A stretch of DNA of 64,000 nucleotides from Actinophytocola sp036378875. Its GTDB lineage: Bacteria > Actinomycetota > Actinomycetes > Mycobacteriales > Pseudonocardiaceae. The stretch lies in assembly GCF_036378875.1 (NCBI RefSeq), contig NZ_DASUVO010000174.1, positions 62,001-126,000 on the forward strand. Direction: 5' to 3'. This document shows positions 8,357 through 17,354 of this stretch, piece by piece (position 1 is the stretch's first letter; each line of letters opens with the position of its first letter). Under the pieces are notes generated by a model. It did no database searches. It worked only from the letters and a program-made list of their open reading frames with translations, and was not told the DNA's origin. The translations under genes were made by a program, and so were the position numbers.

Positions 8357-9478
8357 TTAACGCCCGACCAACCGCCTGCCGGCGAGCAGCATCGGGAGCA
8401 GCTTCGTGAACTGGTCGCGACGCCAGATGGCACCGCTCGTGGCGGGGACCAGCATGCCGGCCCCACGCGAGACGCTCGCCTGCGCCTTTGTCACGAGTGG
8501 ACGGTGCGCCTGCTCATACCTGGCCAGCGCGTCCTCCCCCGACTCGAGCGCCTCGGCGAGCGCGGCCGCGCCGACCATCGCCAGCGTGGTGCCCATTCCG
8601 GACAGTGGTGACGCGCAATAGCCCGCGTCGCCCACGAGCGTCACGCGGCCACGCGACCATGTCGACATGTGGACCTGGTTCACGGCGTCGAAGTACAGGT
8701 CGTCGGCGGCCGCGACCGCGTCGAGCAGCGCCGGTACCTGCCAGCCCTCGCCGGAGTACACGTCCGACAGCAGCTTCTTCTGCTGGTGCAGATCGTGGTG
8801 GTCGTAGCTCAGCTCCGGCGACCGGAACATGAACACCGCGTCGGCCTTGCCGCGGTAGCGGTACACGCCGGCCAGCCTGCCCGGCGAGTTGTACATGACA
8901 CCCCGGTTCTCCGTGCCCAGCGCGGGGTCCACCGACACGATCGAGACGTACAGGCCGAGGTGGCGCAGGAACCGCGACTCCTCCCCGAACACGAGGCGGC
9001 GCACGATCGAGTGCGTCCCGTCCGCGCCGACGACCAGATCGAACCGTTCTGGCCCGCCACGCACGAACGTCACGTCAACGCCGCCCGCGTCCTGAGCCAG
9101 CGTGGCGATCGATTCCTCGAACCGGTATTCCGTGTCGTTTTTCGTCGCGTCGTACAGCAGGTTCACCAAGGCGCCACGTTCCACCTCGATGTCGCGGCCA
9201 CCCGGCTCCGCGTACGCCTCGGGATGAATGCTCGCCTTCCGCCTGCCACGGCCGTCCACGTACTCGATGGCCTCGGTGCGCACCCGCGCGGCGGAAATCG
9301 CTGGCAGCAGCCCCATCCGGTCGGCCACGTCGACGGCCGCGCCACGCACGTCGATCGGCGAGCCGCCTTCCCTTGGCCGCGCCGCACGCTCGACGATCGT
9401 CACGTCGTGCCCCCGGCGGGTCAGCCAGTATGCCAGCGTCGGACCGGCCAGGCTGGCGCCAGAAACAAGTACCCTCAT
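8357..9478 (-). CDS. FAD-dependent monooxygenase (PHBH-like)
   Basis: A 373-residue single-component flavoprotein hydroxylase. The N-terminal nucleotide site is the variant SGASLAGPTLA followed by an acidic strand end (IVERA); GADGTHSIVRR is the DG motif that contacts FAD and NADPH; GDAGYCASPLSGMG is the second FAD-ribityl motif. Such enzymes hydroxylate aromatic or polyketide substrates using NAD(P)H and oxygen, and many serve in antibiotic inactivation. It is divergent from a TetR gene with two operators in between, and heads a likely operon with the DinB protein, so this looks like an inducible detoxification unit (inference). Confidence 0.9.
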   Translation of the reverse strand: MRVLVSGASLAGPTLAYWLTRRGHDVTIVERAARPREGGSPIDVRGAAVDVADRMGLLPAISAARVRTEAIEYVDGRGRRKASIHPEAYAEPGGRDIEVERGALVNLLYDATKNDTEYRFEESIATLAQDAGGVDVTFVRGGPERFDLVVGADGTHSIVRRLVFGEESRFLRHLGLYVSIVSVDPALGTENRGVMYNSPGRLAGVYRYRGKADAVFMFRSPELSYDHHDLHQQKKLLSDVYSGEGWQVPALLDAVAAADDLYFDAVNQVHMSTWSRGRVTLVGDAGYCASPLSGMGTTLAMVGAAALAEALESGEDALARYEQAHRPLVTKAQASVSRGAGMLVPATSGAIWRRDQFTKLLPMLLAGRRLVGR

Positions 9479-9494
9479 TGTTTTATCCCCTTTC

Positions 9495-9543
9495 CTGACC
9501 GTCGGTCAGTAACTCAGACGGTACATAACTGACCGCCGGTCAG
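9495..9543. promoter_or_regulatory. Twin TetR operators between FAD monooxygenase and TetR genes
   Basis: Two near-identical 15-bp palindromes, CTGACCGTCGGTCAG at 9495-9509 and CTGACCGCCGGTCAG at 9529-9543, lie 34 bp apart in the divergent promoter region. This is the normal arrangement for autoregulation by the adjacent TetR protein together with repression of the monooxygenase. TATGCT at 9551-9556 sits 6 bases before the TetR start codon and could be its -10 box, which would make that transcript leaderless. Confidence 0.8.
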
Positions 9544-9562
9544 GCAACGTTATGCTGAGAAC

Positions 9563-10075
9563 ATGCTCAGCACCCGCGCGCAGATACTCGAGGCCGCCCG
9601 ACGCCTGTTCGTCCGGCAGGGCTACCAACACACCTCGATCCGGGAGATCGCCGAGCAGCTCGGCCTGACCAAGACCGCGGTGCTGTACCACTTCCCCACC
9701 AAGGCCGACCTCCTGTCGGCGATCGCCGAGCCGTTCGTCGACGACCTGACGACGGCGGTCGACGGCGCCACCTCCCGCCAGGAGGTGTTCGAGCGCCTGC
9801 TCGACGTCTACTTGCGACACCGCGCGCTGTTGCGGGACAACATGATGCACGACCTGGCACTGCTGGCGCAGGGTCCGATCCTGCGCCGCTTCACCGAGGT
9901 GCTGCTCACCGCCAACCGGCTGGCCGCCGGTCCCGACCCGACCCTGCGGGAGAAGGTGCGAGCCGCGCAGGCCATCGCCGCGCTCAGCGATCCGGTGATC
10001 GCCTACGCGGACGAGCCGGGCGACCAGATGCGCGCGGAGGTCCTGCGCGGCATTTCCCTGCTGTACTCGGAGTGA
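9563..10075 (+). CDS. TetR/AcrR family repressor
   Basis: A 170-residue dimeric repressor. The N-terminal helix-turn-helix is clear (ILEAARRLFVRQGY, then SIREIAEQLGLTKTAVLYHF at residues 28-47). The C-terminal ligand domain is short for the family. It should bind the two palindromes at 9495-9543 and control both itself and the divergent FAD monooxygenase. The ATG has no Shine-Dalgarno but a -10-like TATGCT 6 bases upstream, consistent with a leaderless transcript. The next gene starts 4 bp after its stop. Confidence 0.9.
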   Translation: MLSTRAQILEAARRLFVRQGYQHTSIREIAEQLGLTKTAVLYHFPTKADLLSAIAEPFVDDLTTAVDGATSRQEVFERLLDVYLRHRALLRDNMMHDLALLAQGPILRRFTEVLLTANRLAAGPDPTLREKVRAAQAIAALSDPVIAYADEPGDQMRAEVLRGISLLYSE

Positions 10076-10079
10076 CCGG

Positions 10080-11609
10080 ATGAGCGCGTGGCAACGAGTG
10101 ATCGACGACTTCGACTACTACCTCGACGCGCCCGGGCGGGTGAGCGACCGGGCGATGGACGCGTTGCTGGCGTTCCTGGACATCGAGGTCGAGCTGTCAC
10201 CGCACGCCATGGACGACTGGGCGGTACGGGTGGCGGCCGCGGCAGGCGCCGGTCCGGCGCGGCTCGTGGAAGCACTGGCGCACAACGACCTGAGCCGGAT
10301 CGCGGCCTTCGCGCTCACCTACTGCGGCGCCCCTGGCCCGGTCGATCTCACCTCGGACGACGAGCCGACCCGGCTGGCACTGCACATCGCGGCCGGTGTG
10401 CACGAAGGCTGGGCAGCGTCCGATGACGACCTCGCCCGGTTCGGCAGGGCGTTCGGTGCGCTGCTCGTGTCGCGAAACGTCCAGCCGGGCATGCTCGACG
10501 CGCTCACGCTGTGCGCCGGCACGCCCGGCGACGTGCTCGCTGAGCTGCCGTGGGCCGAGCCGGAGTGGGACACACCGGTCGCGGCTGTCGACGATCTGGT
10601 GCGCCGAGCGCCGGAGTCGCACGTCGAGTGGTTGCTGGCCATGGCGGCGCGGCACCCCGCCCAGGCGCCGAGGCTGGCGGACTCCGCCGCACGCACCGAG
10701 GACTCGCGGCTCGTGGAGCCGTACGGCATCGCGCTGCTGGCGCACGAGAACGTCGAGATCCGGCGTGCTGCGGTGAGCCGGCTCTCGCGGTCGTGGCGGA
10801 CGGCCGCGTACCAGGACGCGGTGGCCGCGCTGCTCACGCACGCCGAGTTGGCGGACGCCGCGGTGACCAGGCTCGCCGCGCTCGCGGACCGCCGCTGCCT
10901 GCCGCACCTCGTCGAGCGGATCGAACGGGTCGAGAACGTGGGCGTGGGGCGACAGTTCAGCGCGGAGCTCCTGCCCCACATCCTGCGGAAGCTCACCGAA
11001 CCCACGCTTGCGGAGCACGCGGCGAAGCTGCTGCTGGCGACCGCGACCTGGGGTGATCCGCAGCTGCTCATGCGTCCGGAGGCGGCGGACGTGGTCGACC
11101 GGCTACGTCGCGCCGGCGCGAACTCCGCGCTGATCGAGATCAGTCACCGCGTGTCTGGGTGGCGCCGGGCGAGTCCGGAGATGATCGCGCGCCTGCGGGT
11201 GCTGGCGACCGAGGCGCCGGCTCGGGTGCGGCAGTACGCGCAGCACGCGTTGCTTTCGGTGGGAGACAAGGAAAACCTGGTGCCGGTGCTCATGGCCGAG
11301 ATCACCGAACACCCGGTCCGCACCGGCGAGGCCGCACAGCACGACGTCGGCTTCGGCTGGCGGACGGACGCGACGGCGTGCGTGTGGCTTGGCACGATCG
11401 GTGTCGCCGCGGCACAAGCCGTGCCTGTGCTCCGCGCGATGTTGACCGAGACCGGGCCCGCGGGGGAAGCCCGGGCCGAGGCGGCGGAAGCCTACTGGCG
11501 TGTCACGGGCGACGCGGACACCGCGTTGTCCGTTGTGGACTCGCTGGCGTCACTGCCCGGCGACCTCGGCGTCCGTGCGCGGGAGGCCGCCGGTCGCATC
11601 CGATCGTGA
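10080..11609 (+). CDS. HEAT-like helical repeat protein, function unknown
   Basis: A 509-residue, almost wholly alpha-helical protein built of units of about 35-40 residues with the pattern of HEAT/armadillo-like repeats (for example ENVEIRRAAVSRL, DRRCLPHLVERIERV, RVRQYAQHALLSV). No signal peptide, membrane segment or catalytic motif is seen. Such scaffolds usually bind other proteins or nucleic acid. It starts 4 bp after the TetR gene and is probably co-transcribed. Its 3' end overlaps the convergent MFS gene by 60 bp. I cannot name a partner. Confidence 0.75.
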   Translation: MSAWQRVIDDFDYYLDAPGRVSDRAMDALLAFLDIEVELSPHAMDDWAVRVAAAAGAGPARLVEALAHNDLSRIAAFALTYCGAPGPVDLTSDDEPTRLALHIAAGVHEGWAASDDDLARFGRAFGALLVSRNVQPGMLDALTLCAGTPGDVLAELPWAEPEWDTPVAAVDDLVRRAPESHVEWLLAMAARHPAQAPRLADSAARTEDSRLVEPYGIALLAHENVEIRRAAVSRLSRSWRTAAYQDAVAALLTHAELADAAVTRLAALADRRCLPHLVERIERVENVGVGRQFSAELLPHILRKLTEPTLAEHAAKLLLATATWGDPQLLMRPEAADVVDRLRRAGANSALIEISHRVSGWRRASPEMIARLRVLATEAPARVRQYAQHALLSVGDKENLVPVLMAEITEHPVRTGEAAQHDVGFGWRTDATACVWLGTIGVAAAQAVPVLRAMLTETGPAGEARAEAAEAYWRVTGDADTALSVVDSLASLPGDLGVRAREAAGRIRS

Positions 11610-12740
11610 CGTGGCGCGGATCGCGGGGATCGCGAGGAGCAGCGCGAGCCCGCAGCCCACGCCGGCCACCAGGAACGCACCACGTGGCCCGACCGCGCCG
11701 ATGAGCGGACCCGCTGCCGCGTACGCGACCGCGGAGCCCAGTTGTGCCGCCGTGGCAACGGCGCCGAAGGCACGGCCGAGCATGTGCCGGGGCGTGAGCC
11801 GCTGCACGAGCGTGTCCGTTGCGACGTTCTCCATGCCGTTGCCCATCCCGGCGATCAACTGCGCGGCGGCGACGGCCAGGATCGTCGGTAGCAGCGCGGT
11901 GGCGACCGTACCCGTGGCGGACAACGCCAGTCCGCCGATCACCAGCGCTCCCGCCGCGCCACGGCCGAAGACCAGCAAGGTGGACGCCGCGAGCATCCCG
12001 ACCCCGAACGCGGCCTGCGTGAAACCGAACTCGGCCGCCGAGCCGTGCAGTACGTCGGACACCAGGAACACCAGCGCCACGTTGTCGATGGCCGCGAAGG
12101 ACACCGCGACGAACAGTGACAGCACCAGTGCACGCGGTCCCGGCGTGGTGGCGACGAAACGCAGTCCGGCCACCATCTCCGTCCACAGTCCACTGTGGTG
12201 GCCGGTGGGTTTCAGCGCCGGCAGGCGGGTGAGGATCAGTGCCGAGACGAGAAAGGTGACCGCGTTGGCGGTGAACGCGACCCGCGCGCCGCCGAACTCG
12301 ACGGCGAGCCCGCCGATCGTCGGTCCAATCGCGACCTGGAGGTTGAACGCGGTGCCGAGCAACGCGTTGGCACGTCCCAGGTCCTTGTGCGGGACCAGTG
12401 CCGGCACGGCGCCGCGGCCCGCCGGCACGAACGCGGTCGCGAACCCGCCGGACACCAGCACGAACGCGATCAGCACCGGCAGCGGCGGCAGGAACGCGGC
12501 CAGCACGGCGAAGACCGCGGCCTGTCCAATTTCGCACACGGCCATGAGCCGCCGCTGGTCGAAGCGGTCCGCGAGCGCGCCCGCGAGCGGCCCGAGAAAC
12601 CTCGGCAACGCGACCGCGAGCAGGACGAGGCTGACCGCCGTGGCACCCTGCGTCGCCGCGTGCAGCACCAGTGCGGTCCGACCGATCCCGTCCCCGGCGA
12701 ACGAGACCGCGCGAGACCACCAGAGCACCCGAAAAGCCAT
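11550..12740 (-). CDS. MFS transporter
   Basis: A 396-residue major facilitator with about 12 hydrophobic segments. The loop 2-3 signature ADRFDQRRLMAV follows a long N-terminal helix pair, and the remainder resembles the MFS_3/EntS-like exporters common in actinomycetes. It probably exports a small lipophilic compound by proton antiport. ATG 12740 (MAFRVLWW) is chosen as the first start giving a normal N-terminus; the frame remains open far upstream over the divergent regulator gene. It lies 72 bp from the divergent ArsR-type regulator, which most likely controls it. Confidence 0.85.
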   Translation of the reverse strand: MAFRVLWWSRAVSFAGDGIGRTALVLHAATQGATAVSLVLLAVALPRFLGPLAGALADRFDQRRLMAVCEIGQAAVFAVLAAFLPPLPVLIAFVLVSGGFATAFVPAGRGAVPALVPHKDLGRANALLGTAFNLQVAIGPTIGGLAVEFGGARVAFTANAVTFLVSALILTRLPALKPTGHHSGLWTEMVAGLRFVATTPGPRALVLSLFVAVSFAAIDNVALVFLVSDVLHGSAAEFGFTQAAFGVGMLAASTLLVFGRGAAGALVIGGLALSATGTVATALLPTILAVAAAQLIAGMGNGMENVATDTLVQRLTPRHMLGRAFGAVATAAQLGSAVAYAAAGPLIGAVGPRGAFLVAGVGCGLALLLAIPAIRATSRSDATGGLPRTDAEVAGQ

Positions 12741-12778
12741 GCCGCACAGGTTGCGGCACCCGCCGCCGGGTACCCATG

Positions 12779-12798
12779 ATTTCGACTGACACCGAAAT
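12779..12798. promoter_or_regulatory. Candidate operator of ArsR-type regulator at 12813
   Basis: An inverted repeat ATTTCG (12779-12784) / CGAAAT (12793-12798) with an 8-bp spacer lies between the divergent MFS and ArsR-type genes. Size and position suit a dimeric winged-helix repressor. It differs in sequence from the operator of the neighbouring paralogue at 14646-14665, which would fit separate specificities. Confidence 0.5.
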
Positions 12799-12812
12799 GG
12801 AGGCTGCTCGGC

Positions 12813-13778
12813 ATGCCGGTCACGTTCCGGATCACCGACCCGGCGTCCTGCCGCTGGGCGATCTCGCCGCTGCGGGAAACCCTGAACGCGGTGCGGTTGC
12901 TGGCGCAGCCGCACCGGCAGGGCTACCACCAGCCGTGGCTGCGGGAAGTGGCGCCGGCGCTGGACGAACTGGACCTGACCCCGCTGCTGCAGGTCATGCC
13001 GAGGACGACGTACAACCCGGACTTTCTCGTCCCCGCGCCACCGGGACCGTCCGCCCGCTTCGGCGAGGAGCTGGCGGTCGTGCGGCACACCCCGGCCAGA
13101 CAGGTGCGCTCCGAGCTGGGGCGCTGCCTGCGCGGGCAGCACGGCCGCCGGTTGCCGCCGCCGGCGCAGTCACTGGTCAACCACCCGCTGCGCGCGCGAC
13201 GGCTGCTGACCGACACCCTCGAAGCGTGCTGGGAACGGCTGATCGAGCCGTGGTGGCCACGGATCAACGACGTGCTGGCGGGCGACATCGCGTACCGCAC
13301 CCGGCAGCTGGCGGACGGTGGACTGGCGGCGGTGCTGTCCGACCTGCACCCGAAGATCAGCTGGCAACACCCGAACCTGGTGATCGACCTGGAGACGACC
13401 GGCTTCCGCGACGCGGACGCTGGCCTGGTGCTGATGCCGAGCACGTTCGAGTGGCCGAACGTGGGCGTGGTCCTGGACCGGCCATGGCTGCCGACGATCG
13501 ACTACCCGGCCCGGGGCATCGCCGCGCTGTGGGAGCCGCGCTCGGACCCGCCGGACGCGCTGGCCAGGCTGATCGGCCGCACCAGAGCGATACTGCTGGC
13601 CGCGCTCACCGCACCGACGTCCACCACCGGCCTGGCCCGCCAGTGCGCCCTCCCGAACAGCACGGTCAGCGAACACCTGAGCATCCTGCGCGACGCGGGC
13701 CTGATCACCACCTACCGCACGGGCCGCTTCCTCCAGCACAGCCGCACCCCGCTGGGCACCCAACTGGCGAGCCAGTGA
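12813..13778 (+). CDS. ArsR-type winged-helix regulator with DUF5937-like N-terminal domain
   Basis: A 321-residue regulator. The first 230 residues form the N-terminal domain typical of DUF5937 proteins (start FRITDPASCRWAISPLRETL); the last 80 are an ArsR winged helix (TSTTGLARQCALPNSTVSEHLSILRDAGLIT). The N-terminal part probably senses a ligand. ATGGAGG at 12798-12804 serves as Shine-Dalgarno. It is divergent from the MFS gene and so probably regulates an efflux system. A paralogue of similar layout lies at 14677. Confidence 0.85.
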   Translation: MPVTFRITDPASCRWAISPLRETLNAVRLLAQPHRQGYHQPWLREVAPALDELDLTPLLQVMPRTTYNPDFLVPAPPGPSARFGEELAVVRHTPARQVRSELGRCLRGQHGRRLPPPAQSLVNHPLRARRLLTDTLEACWERLIEPWWPRINDVLAGDIAYRTRQLADGGLAAVLSDLHPKISWQHPNLVIDLETTGFRDADAGLVLMPSTFEWPNVGVVLDRPWLPTIDYPARGIAALWEPRSDPPDALARLIGRTRAILLAALTAPTSTTGLARQCALPNSTVSEHLSILRDAGLITTYRTGRFLQHSRTPLGTQLASQ

Positions 13779-13788
13779 CCCGCGCGTG

Positions 13789-14607
13789 TCAGTGCCGCAT
13801 GAGGGCGTTGAGTGAGGCGTAGTCGAGGGCGTCGGTGAGCGTGGTGTACGTGCCGGCGCCCTGCGCCTCCTCGGTGGCACGTCGTACGACCGCGTACGCG
13901 GACTCGGCGACCGACGAACCGAGGCTCACCCGGGCCACGCCGAGCTCGGCCAGTTCCGCCACGGAGGGCGCACCGGGACCGGCGAGCACGTTGACCGGCG
14001 CGGACACAGCCTTGACGAGGGTCGCGATCGTCGCGGGGTCGCTGACGCCCGGTACGAACACGCCGTCGGCGCCGGCGGCGAGGAAGGCGGTCGCACGTGC
14101 CACGGTCTCGTCGACACCGCCGACACCACGCAGGAAGGTGTCGATGCGCGCGTTGATGTACAACGGCAGGCCGGCGTCGTCGGCGGCGGCGCGGGCGGCG
14201 GCCAGCCGGGCGCACTGGTCGTCGACGTCACGCAACGACGCCGGGCCGGTGTGCAGCGCGTCCTCGATGTTCACCCCGGCTGCTCCCGCGGCGACGACCC
14301 TGCTGACGGTGGCGCGGACTTCCTCGGGTGTCACACCGAAACCGGACTCGATGTCGGCGGTCACCGGCACGGACACGGCGGCCACGATCCGGGCGATGAG
14401 GTCGACGGCGAGATCACGGCCGAGCGCGTCGCCGTCGGGTGCGCCGAGACTCCACGCGACGCCGGCGCTGGTCGTCGCGATCGCGGGGGCACCGGCGGCC
14501 TCGGCGATCCGGGCGCTCGCGACGTCCCATGCGTTGACCAGGACGAGGGGCCCCTCGCCGGTGTGCATCGAGCGGAACAGCTTGGTGTTGAGGTGTTGAT
14601 CGGTCAT
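13789..14607 (-). CDS. Isocitrate lyase/PEP mutase family protein
   Basis: A 272-residue TIM-barrel enzyme. Recognisable elements are LVLVNAWDVASARIAEAAG, the metal-site strand TADIESGFG, GVNIEDALH, and NARIDTFLRG. This is the PEP-mutase/oxaloacetate-hydrolase branch of the superfamily, which makes or breaks C-C or C-P bonds next to a carboxylate. It lacks the KKCGH-type loop of true isocitrate lyases, so lyase/hydrolase activity on a 2-hydroxy or 2-methyl acid is more likely. The divergent ArsR-type gene with a palindrome between implies ligand-controlled expression. Confidence 0.85.
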   Translation of the reverse strand: MTDQHLNTKLFRSMHTGEGPLVLVNAWDVASARIAEAAGAPAIATTSAGVAWSLGAPDGDALGRDLAVDLIARIVAAVSVPVTADIESGFGVTPEEVRATVSRVVAAGAAGVNIEDALHTGPASLRDVDDQCARLAAARAAADDAGLPLYINARIDTFLRGVGGVDETVARATAFLAAGADGVFVPGVSDPATIATLVKAVSAPVNVLAGPGAPSVAELAELGVARVSLGSSVAESAYAVVRRATEEAQGAGTYTTLTDALDYASLNALMRH

Positions 14608-14645
14608 GCCCGTGAGTCTGCGGCGCTGGTCGCGGCGACGGTATT

Positions 14646-14665
14646 GTTTCAGCTCCAGCTGAAAC
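14646..14665. promoter_or_regulatory. Perfect palindromic operator between PEP-mutase and ArsR-type genes
   Basis: GTTTCAGCT at 14646-14654, CC, then AGCTGAAAC at 14657-14665: a perfect 9+9 inverted repeat in the 69-bp gap between the divergent starts (14607 and 14677). It lies 11 bp before the regulator start and covers the position where its promoter must be, so autorepression and control of the PEP-mutase-like gene are both expected. Confidence 0.75.
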
Positions 14666-14676
14666 GAAGGGCCGTC

Positions 14677-15651
14677 GTGGTTGCCATCGGCTTGTCGGCG
14701 AACGCCGTCGCCCGTATCCGGTTCGCGGTCTCGTGTCTGTGGGAGGTCGTCGCGAGCGTGCGGGTCCTCCGCCACCCGAGCGGCCACGTCGTCCACGTTC
14801 CTTGGGTGGACAAGGTGCGGCCCCGGCTCGTCGACGCCGGCCTCATGGAGGGTCTGCTCTGGCGGCTCATTCCGGCTGAGCCGCGATACCTGCCCGACTT
14901 CCTCACCCCGCCGCCCGACGGCCTGACACCCGACCTCGACACCGAGCTGGCGGTACTGCGTGCGACGCCGCCCGAGGTGGTCCGCGCCCACCTCGACCTC
15001 TACGAGGACGTTCACACCGGTGTGGTTCAAGACCTGTACGCGGACCCCGAGGCGGGGCTGCGCCGTCTTGCCGACGAGATCACCGAGTACTGGCGCATCG
15101 CCATCGCCGCCGACTGGCCGCGAATACGGGTCCTGCTGGGCGCCGAGGTACACAGCCGTTCCCGCGTGCTTGCCGAGAACGGCGCCGCCGTACTACTCGA
15201 CAACCTTCACCAGCGAGTCCGCTGGCGGGGCGACGGGCTCTCGATCACCCAGCCGTACTGCTCCGCCGCCGATGCGCCCCATGGTGGCGGCATCGTGCTG
15301 ATCCCCTCGGTCTTCGTCTGGCCGTCTGTGCTCAGTGTCTGGACCGGCGACTCGCCCCAACTCGCCTTTCCAGCCCAGGGCGCGGCCACGCTGTGGGAAG
15401 GGCCGGCGCGGGCATCCGAGGCGTTGAGCGCCGTCATCGGACGTGGCCGAGCCCAGCTGCTGGTCGAGATGCGCGCGCCGGTGTCCACCACCGAACTGGC
15501 CCGCCGCACCGGGATGTCCGCCAGCGGCGTGTCACAACACCTCGCCGCGCTGCGTGCCGCCGGCCTGGTCACCGCACACCGTGACGGCAAAGCCATCCTC
15601 AACACCAGGACCACCGTCGCCGAAGCGCTGCTGGCCGCCGCGGTTTGTTGA
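14677..15651 (+). CDS. ArsR-type winged-helix regulator with DUF5937-like N-terminal domain, second copy
   Basis: A 324-residue paralogue of the gene at 12813 with the same order: a 240-residue ligand-type domain (IRFAVSCLWEVVASVRVL; PRYLPDFLTPPP) and a C-terminal ArsR helix-turn-helix (VSTTELARRTGMSASGVSQH). GTG 14677 gives the conserved start just after the palindromic operator. It is divergent from the PEP-mutase-like gene and convergent with the acyl-CoA dehydrogenase (2 bp apart). The pair of paralogues within 1 kb suggests duplication of a regulator/target unit. Confidence 0.85.
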   Translation: MVAIGLSANAVARIRFAVSCLWEVVASVRVLRHPSGHVVHVPWVDKVRPRLVDAGLMEGLLWRLIPAEPRYLPDFLTPPPDGLTPDLDTELAVLRATPPEVVRAHLDLYEDVHTGVVQDLYADPEAGLRRLADEITEYWRIAIAADWPRIRVLLGAEVHSRSRVLAENGAAVLLDNLHQRVRWRGDGLSITQPYCSAADAPHGGGIVLIPSVFVWPSVLSVWTGDSPQLAFPAQGAATLWEGPARASEALSAVIGRGRAQLLVEMRAPVSTTELARRTGMSASGVSQHLAALRAAGLVTAHRDGKAILNTRTTVAEALLAAAVC

Positions 15652-15653
15652 AC

Positions 15654-17345
15654 TCAGGGGGCTATCCACGGGCCCGCTATGGACGGGTCCAGCACGCCCT
15701 CCTCCAGCCAGGTGTAGGAGTCGGCCAGCACTCGGGTGGCGACCGTGCCGTCGTGGTCGTCGGTGTTGACCCACAGCTGGTCGGACAGTGCGGCCACGCG
15801 ACGCCGGGCCTGTCGGCAGAAGGCGTCGGCCAGTTCGACCGCCGAGTCGCCGAGTGCCTTGGCGTACACGCAACTCGCGGTCATCGCGTACAGCTCGGCG
15901 GCGGTGTCCACGATCCGGCCGAGGAACATCTGCCGTGACCCGAGTGCCGATCCCCACCGCGCCTTGCCGGTGTCGATGTGGCGCTCGAGCCGGCGCGCCG
16001 CGCGGTCGACGAAACGCACGTGCTGGGCCAGCACGCCGAACGACCCCGCCAGCGACGAGGACGGCACCGGCCGACCGACCACAGTGGACTCCCGCAGCGC
16101 GTCGGTTGCGACGAACACCCGCAACGCCTCGGAGGACCCGTCGAAGATCCGCGCGATCCGCACGTCCCGCAACAACTGTTCGACCGGGACCCCGCGTTCC
16201 CCACGCGCCGCCGCGGACTCGGCCGTCTCGTAGCCGCGCCCGCCGCGGATCTGCACCAGCTCGTCGGCGATCCGCCACGCCTTCTCGGACGCGAACAGCT
16301 TCGCGAGATCCGCCTCCAGCCGCGTGTCGAACCGCCCGGCGTCGGCGTGCCGGCCGGACACCTCGACCATGGCCCCCAACGCGAAGGCCGTCGCCGCGAT
16401 GAAGGAGATCTTGCTCGCCACGGCCGCGTTGGCGCCGATCGGCCTGCCCCACTGGACCCGCTCCCGCGACCACTCCCGCGCGACCTTCAGGCTCCACTTC
16501 GCCGCCGCGGCACACATCGCCGGCACCGACAGCCGGCCCATGTCCTGCGCCGCCAACGCGATCTCGAGCCCCTGCCCCTCCACGCCGATCCGCCGCGACA
16601 CGGGAACGAACACGTCCCGCAGGCGGATCACCCCGGTCGCCGACCCACGCAGACCGAGGAACGAGCTCCGGTGCTCGACGGTGACACCCGGGGAGTCCGC
16701 CGGCACGACGAACGCGGACATCCCGCCCGGCCCTTTCGCCATCACGACGAGGAAGCCCGCGCGCACCCCGTTGGTGGCCCACAACTTCACCCCGTCGAGC
16801 AGGTAGCCGCCGGCCACCGCGGTGGCCGTGGTGCGCAGGCGGAACGGATCGTTGCCGGTGTCCGGCTCGTTGAGGACGAACGCGGAGATCTCCCGCACGC
16901 ACCGCGGCAGGAACTCCTTGCACTGCGCGTCGGTGCCGAACAGCAGCAACGGCTGGACGAGCCCGATGGACTGGTGCGCCGCGAGCAGTTCCCCGAGCGA
17001 CGAGTGCGCGCTGCTGACGATCATCAGTGCCCGGTGGTAGCAGGTATTCGGCAACCCGAGCCCGCCGTACTCCTTGGGAATCCTGATACCGAAGGCGCCG
17101 ATGTCCCTGAGCCCGTCGACGACCTCGTCGGGGATCCGGTCCTCGCGCTCGATGACCCGTCCGTCCACTGTGTCCACACAGAACGCCCGCAGCCGCGCGA
17201 GGAACGCCGAACTGTCAGCGTCGAGCGCGAATGACGGGATCGAGTCGATGAGGTCGAGCCTGAGCCGGCCGGCGAACAGTTCCCTGCCGAAGCTCGGTTT
17301 GGCCACTGTGTCCGTCCAGACCGGCTCTTCGTGTCCCGTCGACAT
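15654..17345 (-). CDS. Acyl-CoA dehydrogenase family protein, long form
   Basis: A 563-residue flavoprotein of the acyl-CoA dehydrogenase family with the extra C-terminal region of the very-long-chain/ACAD9 type. Seen are the N-terminal helical domain (IPKEYGGLGLPNT), the beta domain (FVLNEPDTGNDP; KLWATNGVRA) and the C-terminal helices (ERVQWGRPIG; IRGGRGYE). It should oxidise an acyl-CoA or carrier-bound acyl group, passing electrons to ETF. The loop that normally reads IYEGT with the catalytic Glu reads RIFDGSSE here, placing Asp at the base position. ATG 17345 has AGGAGG 9 bases upstream, buried in a hairpin (17355-17392). Confidence 0.88.
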   Translation of the reverse strand: MSTGHEEPVWTDTVAKPSFGRELFAGRLRLDLIDSIPSFALDADSSAFLARLRAFCVDTVDGRVIEREDRIPDEVVDGLRDIGAFGIRIPKEYGGLGLPNTCYHRALMIVSSAHSSLGELLAAHQSIGLVQPLLLFGTDAQCKEFLPRCVREISAFVLNEPDTGNDPFRLRTTATAVAGGYLLDGVKLWATNGVRAGFLVVMAKGPGGMSAFVVPADSPGVTVEHRSSFLGLRGSATGVIRLRDVFVPVSRRIGVEGQGLEIALAAQDMGRLSVPAMCAAAAKWSLKVAREWSRERVQWGRPIGANAAVASKISFIAATAFALGAMVEVSGRHADAGRFDTRLEADLAKLFASEKAWRIADELVQIRGGRGYETAESAAARGERGVPVEQLLRDVRIARIFDGSSEALRVFVATDALRESTVVGRPVPSSSLAGSFGVLAQHVRFVDRAARRLERHIDTGKARWGSALGSRQMFLGRIVDTAAELYAMTASCVYAKALGDSAVELADAFCRQARRRVAALSDQLWVNTDDHDGTVATRVLADSYTWLEEGVLDPSIAGPWIAP

Positions 17346-17354
17346 CGGACTCTT

